A stretch of 19,091 nucleotides of DNA from an uncultured bacterium (GCA_903933085.1 CAIZIN010000012.1:1-19091), one strand, 5' to 3'; shown: positions 1 through 7,590, numbered from the stretch's first letter. Notes: generated by a model not told the origin, from the sequence alone. Numbers and translations: made by a program.

Positions 1-15
1 ACAAACGAGCGGTGT

Positions 16-125
16 GTGAGTGAGTACTAATACATAATTTTCTGCTGAAAATTTGTACTAGCCCGACTCGCGCCGTCGCGCTCCGTCTTTTGAATTGCAT
101 ACCTATGCAATTCAAACTCACTCAC
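16..125. repeat. Three-hairpin repeat element, copy 1, with 10-bp terminal inverted repeats
   Basis: Seen in sequence: a 10-bp inverted repeat (GTGAGTGAGT at 16-25, ACTCACTCAC at 116-125) encloses three hairpins. Hairpin A has a 7-bp stem and TGCT loop (36-42/47-53). Hairpin B is GCGC-CGTC-GCGC (70-81). Hairpin C has a 13-bp stem with a CC loop (89-101/104-116). The same order recurs at 8692-8768 and 11099-11175. No protein coding is evident. Whether it acts as mobile DNA, a structured RNA or a nucleoid or termination site is unknown. Confidence 0.7.
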
Positions 126-154
126 GACATCCGAGTGTAACACAAGGCCATTTC

Positions 155-193
155 TTGTTTCCTAATTCGCTTCGCTCATAAGGAAACAAAGTC
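155..193. repeat. Hairpin repeat with CGCTTCGCTC loop (copy 1)
   Basis: TTGTTTCCT (155-163) can pair with AGGAAACAA (181-189) around a loop containing CGCTTCGCTC. Positions 159-193 match 12872-12906 at 33 of 35 bases. The loop word recurs in inverted form at 243-254 (TGAGCGAAGCGA with its flank). Function unknown. Confidence 0.6.
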
Positions 194-215
194 AAGTTGC
201 GAACAAAAGATAAAT

Positions 216-285
216 ACCCCGTGGCTTGCCACGGCATTGGGTGAGCGAAGCGAACTCCCAATGGGTCCAAGGCTTGCCCTGGGGT
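216..285. repeat. Cloverleaf-like palindrome cluster
   Basis: An outer ACCCC (216-220) / GGGGT (281-285) pair encloses GTGGCTTGCCAC (221-232), a 7-bp stem CATTGGG/CCCAATG (235-241/257-263) whose loop carries GAGCGAAGCGAA, and CCAAGGCTTGCCCTGG (267-282). The third hairpin competes for bases with the outer stem. It is not a tRNA: there is no acceptor, anticodon or T-arm pattern. The rest of 1-400 has no gene I can support. Confidence 0.5.
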
Positions 286-356
286 TAATACCTTTTATTT
301 ATTCTAATATTCTAAATGTAGAAATACATTTATTTTATGTTTAAAAAGTGAATTCA

Positions 357-392
357 AAGGTCAGACCTTTTAGATGCTTAAGGTCTGACCTT
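357..392. repeat. Double palindrome (two AAGGTCWGACCTT sites)
   Basis: AAGGTCAGACCTT (357-369) and AAGGTCTGACCTT (380-392) are each a 13-bp palindrome around one central base, and they are also exact inverted copies of each other. They can therefore form one long 13-bp hairpin with a 10-nt loop or two separate cruciforms. No clear U-tract follows on either strand, so it is a weak terminator candidate. A dimeric protein-binding site is possible. Confidence 0.55.
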
Positions 393-401
393 AAAACGCA
401 A

Positions 402-430
402 GAAAAAACCGCACTACTTTCGTCGTGCGG
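402..430 (-). terminator. Rho-independent terminator, minus strand
   Basis: CCGCAC (409-414) pairs with GTGCGG (425-430), extended by two further pairs after one mismatch. Read on the minus strand the stem is followed by a run of six U (plus-strand AAAAAA at 403-408). It lies 9 bases after the stop of the minus-strand frame ending at 439 and would end that transcript and anything reading through from the ABC operon. Confidence 0.75.
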
Positions 431-438
431 GAATTAAG

Positions 439-867
439 TTACGTCTTCCAAGGTGATGTGTCGCCAGCCGGATGCTTAGCTTTCATTTTCGCCTGTGGAA
501 TTTCTGAAGCTTTCTTCAGTCGACCAGATTTGGAAATCTTGGGCCGGAAAAAATTAGCAACCGTTTTTGTTATATCATCTGCTGGCCCACCATTTTGTGA
601 ACGGAAAACATAGAAAAGGTTAATATGCTCAGAATGAAATAGCGTTTCAACCAGAGCATAACTCACCGACCAGATATCTCGATTTTTTCCATCACGACAC
701 TTAACACCATATTGTTCTGATGCTGTGACATCACTACCAAGCAGATCCGCAATATGTTTGTTAACATTTTGAGTGCGAGGTTTTAGATACCAGACTGTAC
801 TACTAACATTTGAGGAACTTTTTATACCAAGAAAACAATACCACGCAGTATAGAAAATGCAATAACT
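439..867 (-). CDS. Hypothetical protein, start codon unresolved
   Basis: This minus-strand frame is open from the stop at 868-870 down to 439 (143 codons) and is followed at once by a good terminator, which suggests a real gene. The only ATG, GTG or TTG in frame is GTG at 664-666, giving 75 residues, but the protein-like frame clearly continues upstream: it contains VWYLKPRTQNVNKHIADLLG, then a segment with CRDGKNRDIWSVSYALVE. None of the upstream ATGs (for example at 807-809 and 765-767) are in this frame. The gene may start at a rare ATT (856-858), or it may have lost its start to a frameshift, or be a remnant. The C-terminus is basic and Lys/Pro-rich. I recognise no family. It lies 17 bases downstream of the ABC ATPase and could be co-transcribed with it. 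Confidence 0.5.
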   Translation of the reverse strand, partial: SYCIFYTAWYCFLGIKSSSNVSSTVWYLKPRTQNVNKHIADLLGSDVTASEQYGVKCRDGKNRDIWSVSYALVETLFHSEHINLFYVFRSQNGGPADDITKTVANFFRPKISKSGRLKKASEIPQAKMKAKHPAGDTSPWKT

Positions 868-887
868 TTAAATTATTCAAAAAATAA

Positions 888-1571
888 CTACGAGTTATTA
901 AGAAGCTCCTCACCAACTATCATCCCATCGTCAAAACGAATTAGGCGTTCGGCTAGTTTTGCATATTGTTCTTCGTGGGTAACCATGATAATGGTTTGTC
1001 CCTCTCGATGAAGCTCCTTAAACATTTCCATCACAAGTCCTGAAGAATAGTTATCCAAGTTTGCAGTCGGTTCATCAGCAAAAAGAATTTTTGGTTTGTG
1101 TGCAACAGCTCTTGTGATACTTACTCTCTGTTGTTCTCCTCCGGACATCTGACTCGGCAGAAAATCTACGCGGTGATCAAGTCCGGCTTTTCCAAGAGCG
1201 GAGATAGAAATTTCGTAAGCTTCCTTTTTAGGCATACCCTGCATAAGAAGAGGAAGGGCAACATTTTCTTTTGCAGTTAAATCTGGAAGTAAGGCGTAAT
1301 CTTGAAAAACATACCCAAGGTCAGTTAAACGAAATTCGGTTTTTTCATCAGATGTCATATCATGTACATCGTGTCCATCAATAATTATCTCACCAGAAGT
1401 TGGCTCATCGAGTAAACTCACTTGATACATAAAAGTACTCTTTCCCGCACCTGAACGCCCCATAATTGCAATGAATTCTCCGCTCTCGCATTCAAAATTT
1501 ACACCCTTAAGAACGGGAGTAGTTTTGTCACCATCTATGAAAGTTTTTACTAGGTTTTTTACTGATATCAT
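888..1571 (-). CDS. ABC transporter ATPase, MacB/LolD/YknY family
   Basis: ATP-hydrolysing subunit of a MacB-type (non-classical, FtsX-fold) exporter, acting on the cytoplasmic face of the membrane. At 227 residues it has the usual length of a stand-alone LolD/YknY subunit. Visible motifs in order: Walker A GRSGAGKST (38-46), Q-loop around FQDY (89-92), signature MSGGEQQR (142-149), Walker B ILFADEP (162-168) with the catalytic Glu, D-loop NLD and H-loop VTHE (His199). All key residues are present, so it should be active. It is the third gene of a minus-strand operon after the adaptor and the permease. A 139-bp gap carrying a palindromic repeat separates it from the permease, so it may also have its own transcription start. 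The substrate cannot be deduced; relatives move peptides, lipoproteins, macrolides or toxins. Confidence 0.93.
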   Translation of the reverse strand: MISVKNLVKTFIDGDKTTPVLKGVNFECESGEFIAIMGRSGAGKSTFMYQVSLLDEPTSGEIIIDGHDVHDMTSDEKTEFRLTDLGYVFQDYALLPDLTAKENVALPLLMQGMPKKEAYEISISALGKAGLDHRVDFLPSQMSGGEQQRVSITRAVAHKPKILFADEPTANLDNYSSGLVMEMFKELHREGQTIIMVTHEEQYAKLAERLIRFDDGMIVGEELLNNS

Positions 1572-1603
1572 ATAATAAATAGAATTAGGAATTAAGAATC
1601 AAC

Positions 1604-1632
1604 CTGGATCCCCGCATTCGCGAGGATGACAG
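1604..1632. repeat. GTCATCC-type palindromic repeat inside the ABC operon
   Basis: The sequence from CCTGGATCCCC through GCATTCGCGAGGATGACAG is one copy of the window-wide palindromic family, read here in the minus orientation (GTCATCCTCGCGAATGCGGGGATCC). It sits in the gap between the permease and ATPase genes, where a folded RNA could affect expression of the downstream ATPase. It is degenerate on one arm. Confidence 0.75.
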
Positions 1633-1710
1633 AAATAAACTTTATTTTTCTATTAAGGCTATTTATCGTATTCATTTTACTTTTTTAATTTTAAATTTTA
1701 AATTTATATT

Positions 1711-2955
1711 CTATCTCCCTAAGATAGAATCGAGTGTATTCTTCCTCACGATCATTCTTGCTGGTATATACCCAGCCACCATTGTTGCAACGATTAATAA
1801 AGCCACCCTCAAAAAAGTACCTATCGGTGTTGCAACTAGAATACCATCACTAAACGGGAAATTAATTGGATGTGAATTTACATAAGGAACCAAAATTCCA
1901 TACAAAAGAATTAACCCAATTAGCGATCCTGCTACAGCATAGAATATCGACTGGAAAAGATATGAAACTTCAATTGTTCTTCCGCTAATACCTATCCCCT
2001 TTAGAATACCAATAAATTTTCTTCTTGTAATTGCATTCACAAAGATAACAATAAAGATTGTAATAGAAGCCACTACAAGACCAATTGAGCTAATTATATT
2101 TCCAAGTAGAGCAAAAGTATCTTTTATATCCTTAAGAAACTTTGGTTGTCCGTCTTCAAAAGTTTGAACTTTTGCATATTGACCAATACCAGCTCTTAGT
2201 AATGCATCGCGAATAAGCTTTGGGTCACTACCAGGCTTGAGTATCATTGAAATATTATCTACACTATAATCTTGTCTACCAACAATTGCACGTAATTCTT
2301 TATCAACAAAAAAAACTTTAGCACTCACTTCGTCTACTTTTGATTTTAAAATCCCCTTAACAGTAACCTCCCTTGTTATATTACCTATCCGTACTCTTAC
2401 TTTTGAGCCAACGGCCACATTCTCCAACTGGCTAAAACCCGGTGCCTCAATCGGCAAATATTTTTTTATCAACATCGAACCAACTAAAATTTTATCATAA
2501 TCATCTGGTTTTAAATATTCACCTTCAATAACCCTCCTCGAAAGATGTGTTACAGCTTCTTCCTTTTCTGGATCAATACCCATAAATGTTGTATTGGAAC
2601 TTTCTATTTCGCTTTCCTTTACTCTGCTCTGATAGTTTGCTTCTATTTTTCCACCAGCAGAATATCTTGCTGTATATTTTAAGACTTCAGGTGTTTGATC
2701 TAACACACTCAAAATCATAGGAGTATTCTCAATATAGTCTTTATTATTTAGTCTTGAAATTGTAACATCCCCAAAATATTGGGATTTGAATGCAACCACA
2801 GAACCCTCAATCAATCCGACAAGAAGACCTGAAACAACAACTAGATTTAGGAAAGTTAAAACCATCACAAAAATAATTAATGTGGTCGTCCATTTGTTGG
2901 CTCTGCGTATTTGGCGCCAAGCCAAATAAAAGCCTATGCGGATAAACTGTGGCAT
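1711..2955 (-). CDS. ABC transporter permease, MacB/FtsX type
   Basis: Membrane subunit of the exporter, 414 residues with the MacB topology: a transmembrane helix at about 22-50, a large extracytoplasmic MacB_PCD-like domain (about 55-270), then three helices at about 282-309, 330-358 and 380-405 that form the FtsX-type domain. The ATPase is a separate gene, as in YknZ/YknY, and is not fused as in E. coli MacB. The ATG start at 2955 leaves one base after the adaptor stop, so the two are almost certainly co-translated. The family works by mechanotransmission: ATP-driven movement of the helices is passed to the external domain and does not require substrate to cross the permease itself. This is family knowledge and cannot be read from the sequence. 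Confidence 0.9.
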   Translation of the reverse strand: MPQFIRIGFYLAWRQIRRANKWTTTLIIFVMVLTFLNLVVVSGLLVGLIEGSVVAFKSQYFGDVTISRLNNKDYIENTPMILSVLDQTPEVLKYTARYSAGGKIEANYQSRVKESEIESSNTTFMGIDPEKEEAVTHLSRRVIEGEYLKPDDYDKILVGSMLIKKYLPIEAPGFSQLENVAVGSKVRVRIGNITREVTVKGILKSKVDEVSAKVFFVDKELRAIVGRQDYSVDNISMILKPGSDPKLIRDALLRAGIGQYAKVQTFEDGQPKFLKDIKDTFALLGNIISSIGLVVASITIFIVIFVNAITRRKFIGILKGIGISGRTIEVSYLFQSIFYAVAGSLIGLILLYGILVPYVNSHPINFPFSDGILVATPIGTFLRVALLIVATMVAGYIPARMIVRKNTLDSILGR

Positions 2956-2956
2956 A

Positions 2957-4417
2957 TTATATTGTTGGGTTTAATAATACCTGATCCTCTGTTGAGAGAC
3001 CTGAGATCACTTCAACATTTCCACGAGAATCTTTTTCACCGATTTTAATCTCTTTTTCAATAGGTTCATCTTTTGTTTTAATTTGAACATAGCTCAAATT
3101 ATTTTTTGTATATACGGCACGAAGTGGCAAAATCGAAACTCCATCTTTTTTTCCAGTTTCAATTTTTATATTTGCCGTCATCCCTGGTTTTATACGAGAG
3201 TCCGCATTTTCAAAAGCCAGACGAACTTTATATGTTGCAACACCATCTTTCACTGTTTCTGCAGGGTCAATCTGTATAACAACAGCACTAAATTCAGCTG
3301 AGGTTCCAAAAGCATCCAAGTTTACAGAAGCTTTATCTTTTATATCAACCCCTGAAATATTTAATTCTGGAATGTAGGCTTCGATTTCATATGATTCACT
3401 AATAATATAGACAAGATTCATACTTGGAGAAATAGCCTCACCAACCTTGGCATCTTGCTTAGAAACAATTCCAGAAAATGGAGCTCTCATATAAGTCTTA
3501 GCAATTTGTGTTTTAAGAGCATCAACAGAAGACTGGGCAGACTTTACCCTAGCCTCTTGAACAGGCTTTCCTGAAAATGTTGAGCGAATCCCTTCTTGAG
3601 CCGAAGTTATGGCACTCAAAGCATTATTTACATTTGTACGAGCGCTCGCAACATCATTTTTATACTTATCAATTGTTGTTTGAGAAAGTGTATTATTTGT
3701 TTCAAAATTATTTACAGCTTTTGAGACATCATTCAAAAAAGTTTTTATAATTGTCATGTAACCTCTTACAACATCCGCGTCTGAAACCGTTACATTATCG
3801 GCCGTAACGTCAGAATTTAATGATTCCCATTTAGCCAAAGTCTCTTCAACAATTATTCTTTGTTTATTTATCTTTTCTTTCAAATCATAGTCATTGAAAG
3901 CAAATAATATTTTTGGATTCATCGTATCAGCATCTTCAAAAAACTGATCTGTCTTGTTTCTTACAGCATCATCAGAAGATGTGAAACCGTCAAGTATTAC
4001 ATCTACTAATTTTCTTTTTGCTGTTGTAACTTCTGTTGCTTGATTCGCACCGTTTTGAAGCTGATCAAGCTTAGCTTGTTCTCCAGCCAAATCTGCTTGA
4101 GCTTTTTCTAAATTAGCCTGCAAGGAACTTGAATCTAGAGATGCAATAACATCGCCCATGGAAACTCTTTGTCCAACATCTCTGTTTACAGCATTTACAG
4201 TACCTCCTGTTTCAAAAGAAAGACTAACGTCTTTAGAAGAAATTACTTTTCCTGCAACACTTACTTCACTAATCAATGATCCTTTTTGAATTTTCACAAA
4301 TTCGCCAGTGTTATTACCTTTGTTTTCGTAATAATAAATTCCACCTGCAATTATTAAAATCAGTGCTAATAAGTAATATTTTTTTGTTTTTATAAATGAA
4401 AAAATCTTTGATGACAT
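2957..4417 (-). CDS. HlyD/MacA-family membrane fusion (adaptor) protein
   Basis: First gene of the exporter operon, 486 residues. An N-terminal anchor (about 12-30) is followed by the first half of a lipoyl-like domain (about 45-95, with GGTVNAVNRDVGQRVSMGD), a helical hairpin, the second lipoyl half (YMRAPFSGIVSKQDAKVGEA), and beta-barrel and membrane-proximal domains (IKPGMTANIKI, then ILPLRAVYTKN). The region between the lipoyl halves is about 200 residues and contains Asp/Asn-rich segments; this is longer than the simple coiled-coil hairpin of MacA. In a cell without a classical outer membrane, such adaptors (as YknX) cap the permease instead of joining a TolC channel. The ATG start is 7 bases after a TATAAT box, so the mRNA is probably leaderless. 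Confidence 0.9.
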   Translation of the reverse strand: MSSKIFSFIKTKKYYLLALILIIAGGIYYYENKGNNTGEFVKIQKGSLISEVSVAGKVISSKDVSLSFETGGTVNAVNRDVGQRVSMGDVIASLDSSSLQANLEKAQADLAGEQAKLDQLQNGANQATEVTTAKRKLVDVILDGFTSSDDAVRNKTDQFFEDADTMNPKILFAFNDYDLKEKINKQRIIVEETLAKWESLNSDVTADNVTVSDADVVRGYMTIIKTFLNDVSKAVNNFETNNTLSQTTIDKYKNDVASARTNVNNALSAITSAQEGIRSTFSGKPVQEARVKSAQSSVDALKTQIAKTYMRAPFSGIVSKQDAKVGEAISPSMNLVYIISESYEIEAYIPELNISGVDIKDKASVNLDAFGTSAEFSAVVIQIDPAETVKDGVATYKVRLAFENADSRIKPGMTANIKIETGKKDGVSILPLRAVYTKNNLSYVQIKTKDEPIEKEIKIGEKDSRGNVEVISGLSTEDQVLLNPTI

Positions 4418-4442
4418 ATCAAGATTATAACATAATCTTGAT
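4418..4442 (-). promoter_or_regulatory. Palindromic operator overlapping the -10 box of the ABC operon
   Basis: ATCAAGATTAT (4418-4428) and ATAATCTTGAT (4432-4442) form a perfect 11-bp inverted repeat with a 3-bp centre. Inside it, on the minus strand, lies TATAAT (4430-4425) preceded by TG one base upstream (extended -10). No good -35 is seen. The ATG of the adaptor follows 7 bases after the -10. A dimeric regulator bound here would block the promoter. Confidence 0.65.
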
Positions 4443-4497
4443 AGAATTAGGAATTAAGAATTATGAATTAGGAATGAAATACGAATTCGATCAAGTA

Positions 4498-4535
4498 AAA
4501 AAAATGCCCCGGAAAGTCTGCTGACTTTTCGGGGC
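4498..4535 (-). terminator. Rho-independent terminator for the ORFan at 4580
   Basis: GCCCCGGAAAGTC (4506-4518) pairs with GACTTTTCGGGGC (4523-4535, one G-U pair). On the minus strand the stem is followed by A and eight U. It lies directly after the minus-strand gene ending at 4580 and separates it from the ABC operon. Confidence 0.85.
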
Positions 4536-4579
4536 TAAATGATAAATGTACAGTTGAGGAAAAATTTGACTGAAATCCA

Positions 4580-5164
4580 CTATTGATTGCGAAGCTTTTC
4601 GAGCCAAGTATTCAGCACGTGATAAGCTTCCCAGTTAGACTCATCTCGATCAATACAAATTCTAAATGGGAGAATCAGTTTATTGAAAAAAATCAAATTC
4701 TTGAATAAATCTTCAACATCGTGGTCGTAAACGTCCCATGGCTTTAATTTTTTCATCAAAAAACTTCTTGTGGTAGAGTCTTCGGAAACCAACCTACGAT
4801 TAACAATGGTTGAAACCCGCCCGACAGGTTCAATATGCACCATATGTTCACAAATCAAATCGGGTTCATATATTTTCTTAATAGGTTGACCTGGTCCACA
4901 TGCATAAACTTTATCACGAGCATCTCTATTCAAAATGGTTTCAATTTTAATGACTTTAAACTCTGGGACAGAGTCAAGATCGTGCGAATAATATGGAAGT
5001 CTAAATGCACTATTTAAAGGTGGAAGAGCTGGCATTGAGAATAGACCAACTATCATAGTGACATCAAACTCGCATTTTTCTAGCACCTTGAAGAACAGAA
5101 ACTTCCGTCTCTTCAGGTCGAGTTCAAACCTGAGCTTCAACTTCATACATAATTCTACTTTCAT
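4580..5164 (-). CDS. Hypothetical protein (ORFan)
   Basis: A minus-strand gene of 194 codons from ATG 5164; the frame also offers TTG at 5200 (206 residues) and ATG at 5146 (188). None has a clear Shine-Dalgarno site. I prefer an ATG because the strongly patterned sequence begins near MKLKLRFELDLKRRK. There is no signal peptide or transmembrane helix. The protein is mixed alpha/beta with basic patches, an acidic WDVYDHDVEDLFKNLIFF segment and a C-terminal WEAYHVLNTWLEKL helix. I recognise no family. It has its own promoter (5233-5261) and terminator, so it is a single-gene unit. Base composition is a little richer in G+C than the ABC operon beside it. Confidence 0.75.
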   Translation of the reverse strand: MKVELCMKLKLRFELDLKRRKFLFFKVLEKCEFDVTMIVGLFSMPALPPLNSAFRLPYYSHDLDSVPEFKVIKIETILNRDARDKVYACGPGQPIKKIYEPDLICEHMVHIEPVGRVSTIVNRRLVSEDSTTRSFLMKKLKPWDVYDHDVEDLFKNLIFFNKLILPFRICIDRDESNWEAYHVLNTWLEKLRNQ

Positions 5165-5219
5165 TGTACTGATTGGTCTTGGACCCAGATTATGCCTCAA
5201 GCAATATCCAGACGTGCAT

Positions 5220-5261
5220 GTGTCGACACGCGTTTATCACTCCACCAGATTGGTAAGTCAA
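5220..5261 (-). promoter_or_regulatory. Promoter of the ORFan, with GTGTCGACAC palindrome
   Basis: On the minus strand TTGACT (5261-5256) and GATAAA (5238-5233) are separated by 17 bases. The expected start is near 5226, inside the perfect 10-bp palindrome GTGTCGACAC (5220-5229), a possible operator. The leader would be about 26 nt to TTG 5200 or 62 nt to ATG 5164. Confidence 0.55.
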
Positions 5262-5309
5262 AGAACCTAAAATACTATATAATAATTATATGAATCTGTC
5301 TACATGAAT

Positions 5310-5545
5310 TCCCCGTGCCGAAAAAGCTCTCACCAGAAGCTTTTTCGGCACAAATATAACAGCCTGAATATCTTGTACTCAAGAAATTCAGCCCGCCACT
5401 TATCACAACCCTCCATTGGTCACATACAAGAGTGAAAGTATTACTTTATCCGAGCATCTGCAGGCACAAAGCATGGTCTTTTTGTACTCAAAAAGTTTGT
5501 GCCGAAGCCGAAGCGAGAAGCCGCGGGGCGACGAGCGGTCGGGGA
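5310..5545. repeat. Hairpin-rich spacer with paired GGCACAAA / GTACTC modules
   Basis: The 530-bp gap before typA has no gene I can support. It holds a 14-bp stem GTGCCGAAAAAGCT/AGCTTTTTCGGCAC (about 5311-5351). A hairpin follows at 5364-5391 (CTGAAT-A-TCTTG / CAAGA-A-ATTCAG), and another at 5478-5495 (CTTTTT-GTACTC-AAAAAG) enclosed by GGCACAAA (5463-5470) and TTTGTGCC (5496-5503). Both loops contain GTACTC and both hairpins are preceded by GGCACAAA (5347-5354, 5463-5470). The stretch 5504-5545 is unusually G+C rich. Confidence 0.55.
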
Positions 5546-5614
5546 AAGTAATGCTTGAACGGCTATTTAGTGAGGGAGATTATTTAGGTGACTAAGTTAG
5601 AAGTGAAATACAGA

Positions 5615-5643
5615 CCTGGATTCTCGCATTCGCAAGAATGACA
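5615..5643. repeat. GTCATCC-type palindromic repeat
   Basis: CCTGGATTCTCGC and GCAAGAATGACA flank a central ATTC. This is the minus-orientation form of the same family as 1604, 10394, 11215 and 14053. It lies just upstream of the typA promoter. Confidence 0.75.
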
Positions 5644-5692
5644 ATACACAGGAAGGAAAAAACACATAAAATACAGCTAAAAACCTTGAAAC

Positions 5693-5721
5693 TCGACAAA
5701 AAATAAAATTTATGTTAGAAT
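5693..5721 (+). promoter_or_regulatory. typA promoter
   Basis: TCGACA (5693-5698) and TAGAAT (5716-5721) are separated by exactly 17 bases. Transcription should start near 5728, about five bases before the ATG at 5733, so typA mRNA is likely leaderless. No Shine-Dalgarno site is present. Confidence 0.7.
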
Positions 5722-5732
5722 AGTTCCTCATT

Positions 5733-7532
5733 ATGCAAATCAGAAACATCGCCATTATTGCCCATGTGGACCATGGAAAAACAACTATCACTGACGCCCT
5801 TCTTCGACAAACAGGGATGGTGGAAGCTGGAGTATCTATGGACTCAAACGCTCTCGAACTAGAGCGTGGTATTACTATTTATGCCAAAAATACTTCCCTT
5901 TTCTATAAAGATACAAAAATCAATATTGTGGATACACCAGGCCATGCCGACTTCGGATCTGAAGTAGAACGCGTTCTTCGATCAATCGATGACGTTCTTC
6001 TTATTGTCGACGCACAAGAAGGCCCAATGCCTCAAACTCGTTTCGTTCTAAAGAAATCACTTGAGCTTGGACTTAAGCCTGTTGTTGTTATCAACAAAAT
6101 CGACAAGCCAGCTTCCGACCCAGCACGTGTTCACGATGAAGTTCTTGAACTTTTTATGGACCTTGGTGCAACAGACGATCAACTTGATTTCACTACTATA
6201 TATGCTATTGGACGAGAAGGAATTGCAAAGAAAAATCTTTCAGATGAATCTACAAATCTAAATCCCCTACTCGATTTGATTATTGAAAAAGTTCCACCGG
6301 CAAACAGAGATAACTCAGCTCCGCTAAAAGCTCAGGTATTTAATCTCGGCTATGATAACTTCCTAGGACGAATGGCAGTCTGTCGTGTTTATGACGGATC
6401 TATTAAAGACGGTCAGGAAATTATCGCCAAAGGTGAAGACGGGACAATGCACAAAGGACGAATAACAAAACTTTATACATTCGAAGGAATGAAAAAGAAG
6501 GAAACTAAAGAAGCTGAATCTGGAGACATTATTATGCTCTCTGGTCTTCCTAATATTTATATTGGAGAAACAATCTGTGACTCTGAAGCAACAGAAGCTC
6601 TTCCATCAATTCATATCGATGAACCAACAATCAGTCTAAACTTCTTAGTGAACGACTCACCTTTTGCCGGTAAAGAAGGGAAGTTTGTTACAACTCGACA
6701 AATTAAAGATCGACTCGACAAAGAACTTGAAATCAATGTTGGATTAAAAGTTGATACAACTTCAAACGATTCATATAAAGTGTATGGACGAGGAGAACTA
6801 CATATTTCTATTTTACTTGAAAATATGCGACGAGAAGGATATGAACTTCAAGTTTCTCAACCACAAGTTATTACAAAAGAAGTGGATGGAAAAAAACATG
6901 AACCTTTTGAGGAAGTTACTATTGATGTTCCAAATGAATCTACAGGTATTGTTATCGAAAAACTTGGAAAGAGAAAAGGTCTTATGGTGAACATGAAGCA
7001 AGAAGGAGCAACAACAAGAATGGTTTTTGAAATTCCAACTCGAGGACTTTTAGGTTATAGAAATCAATTTACAGTTGATACAAGAGGTGAAGGAATTCTT
7101 TGTTCACGTTTTGTAGAATTTCGCCCTTATGCTGGAGAAATCGAAAAGCGCGCAACTGGCTCAATGATTTCAATGGAGACAGGAAAAACTTTAGCTTTCT
7201 CTCTTTGGAATTTACAAGATCGAGGCACACTATATATAGGAGCAGCAGTAGATGTGTATGCTGGTATGGTTATTGGAAATACATCTAAAGGTGATGAGAT
7301 GACAGTGAACCCAACTAAAAACAAACAACTATCAAATGTGAGAGCATCAGGTTCAGATGAGGCACTTTACCTAGTTCCCCATCACGATCTTTCTATTGAA
7401 AGAGGGCTTGAAATTATTTCTGATGATGAGTACTTAGAAATTACACCAAAATCAGTACGTCTACGAAAACGATATCTTACTGAAACAGATCGCTCAAAAG
7501 CAATGCGAGCAGAGAAAGGATTAACGTTCTAG
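5733..7532 (+). CDS. typA: GTP-binding protein TypA/BipA
   Basis: Ribosome-associated translational GTPase of the EF-G family, involved in 50S assembly and in stress or low-temperature growth. The 599 residues match the family length. The G domain is complete: G1 AHVDHGKT (10-17), G2 in the RGIT segment (45-48), G3 DTPGH (67-71) and G4 NKID (121-124). Domain II, an EF-G-like domain III (SYKVYGRGELHISILLENM), domain V and the BipA-specific C-terminal domain (VDTRGEGILCSRF, then a C-terminal KRYLTETDRSKAMR helix) follow in order. No residue of the catalytic set is missing. It is transcribed alone from its own promoter and closed by the hairpin at 7591. Confidence 0.97.
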   Translation: MQIRNIAIIAHVDHGKTTITDALLRQTGMVEAGVSMDSNALELERGITIYAKNTSLFYKDTKINIVDTPGHADFGSEVERVLRSIDDVLLIVDAQEGPMPQTRFVLKKSLELGLKPVVVINKIDKPASDPARVHDEVLELFMDLGATDDQLDFTTIYAIGREGIAKKNLSDESTNLNPLLDLIIEKVPPANRDNSAPLKAQVFNLGYDNFLGRMAVCRVYDGSIKDGQEIIAKGEDGTMHKGRITKLYTFEGMKKKETKEAESGDIIMLSGLPNIYIGETICDSEATEALPSIHIDEPTISLNFLVNDSPFAGKEGKFVTTRQIKDRLDKELEINVGLKVDTTSNDSYKVYGRGELHISILLENMRREGYELQVSQPQVITKEVDGKKHEPFEEVTIDVPNESTGIVIEKLGKRKGLMVNMKQEGATTRMVFEIPTRGLLGYRNQFTVDTRGEGILCSRFVEFRPYAGEIEKRATGSMISMETGKTLAFSLWNLQDRGTLYIGAAVDVYAGMVIGNTSKGDEMTVNPTKNKQLSNVRASGSDEALYLVPHHDLSIERGLEIISDDEYLEITPKSVRLRKRYLTETDRSKAMRAEKGLTF

Positions 7533-7590
7533 GCGAAGAATTAAGATTTAAGCCTGCCCAGCCAGGGAATTAGGAATTAAGAATATACAC

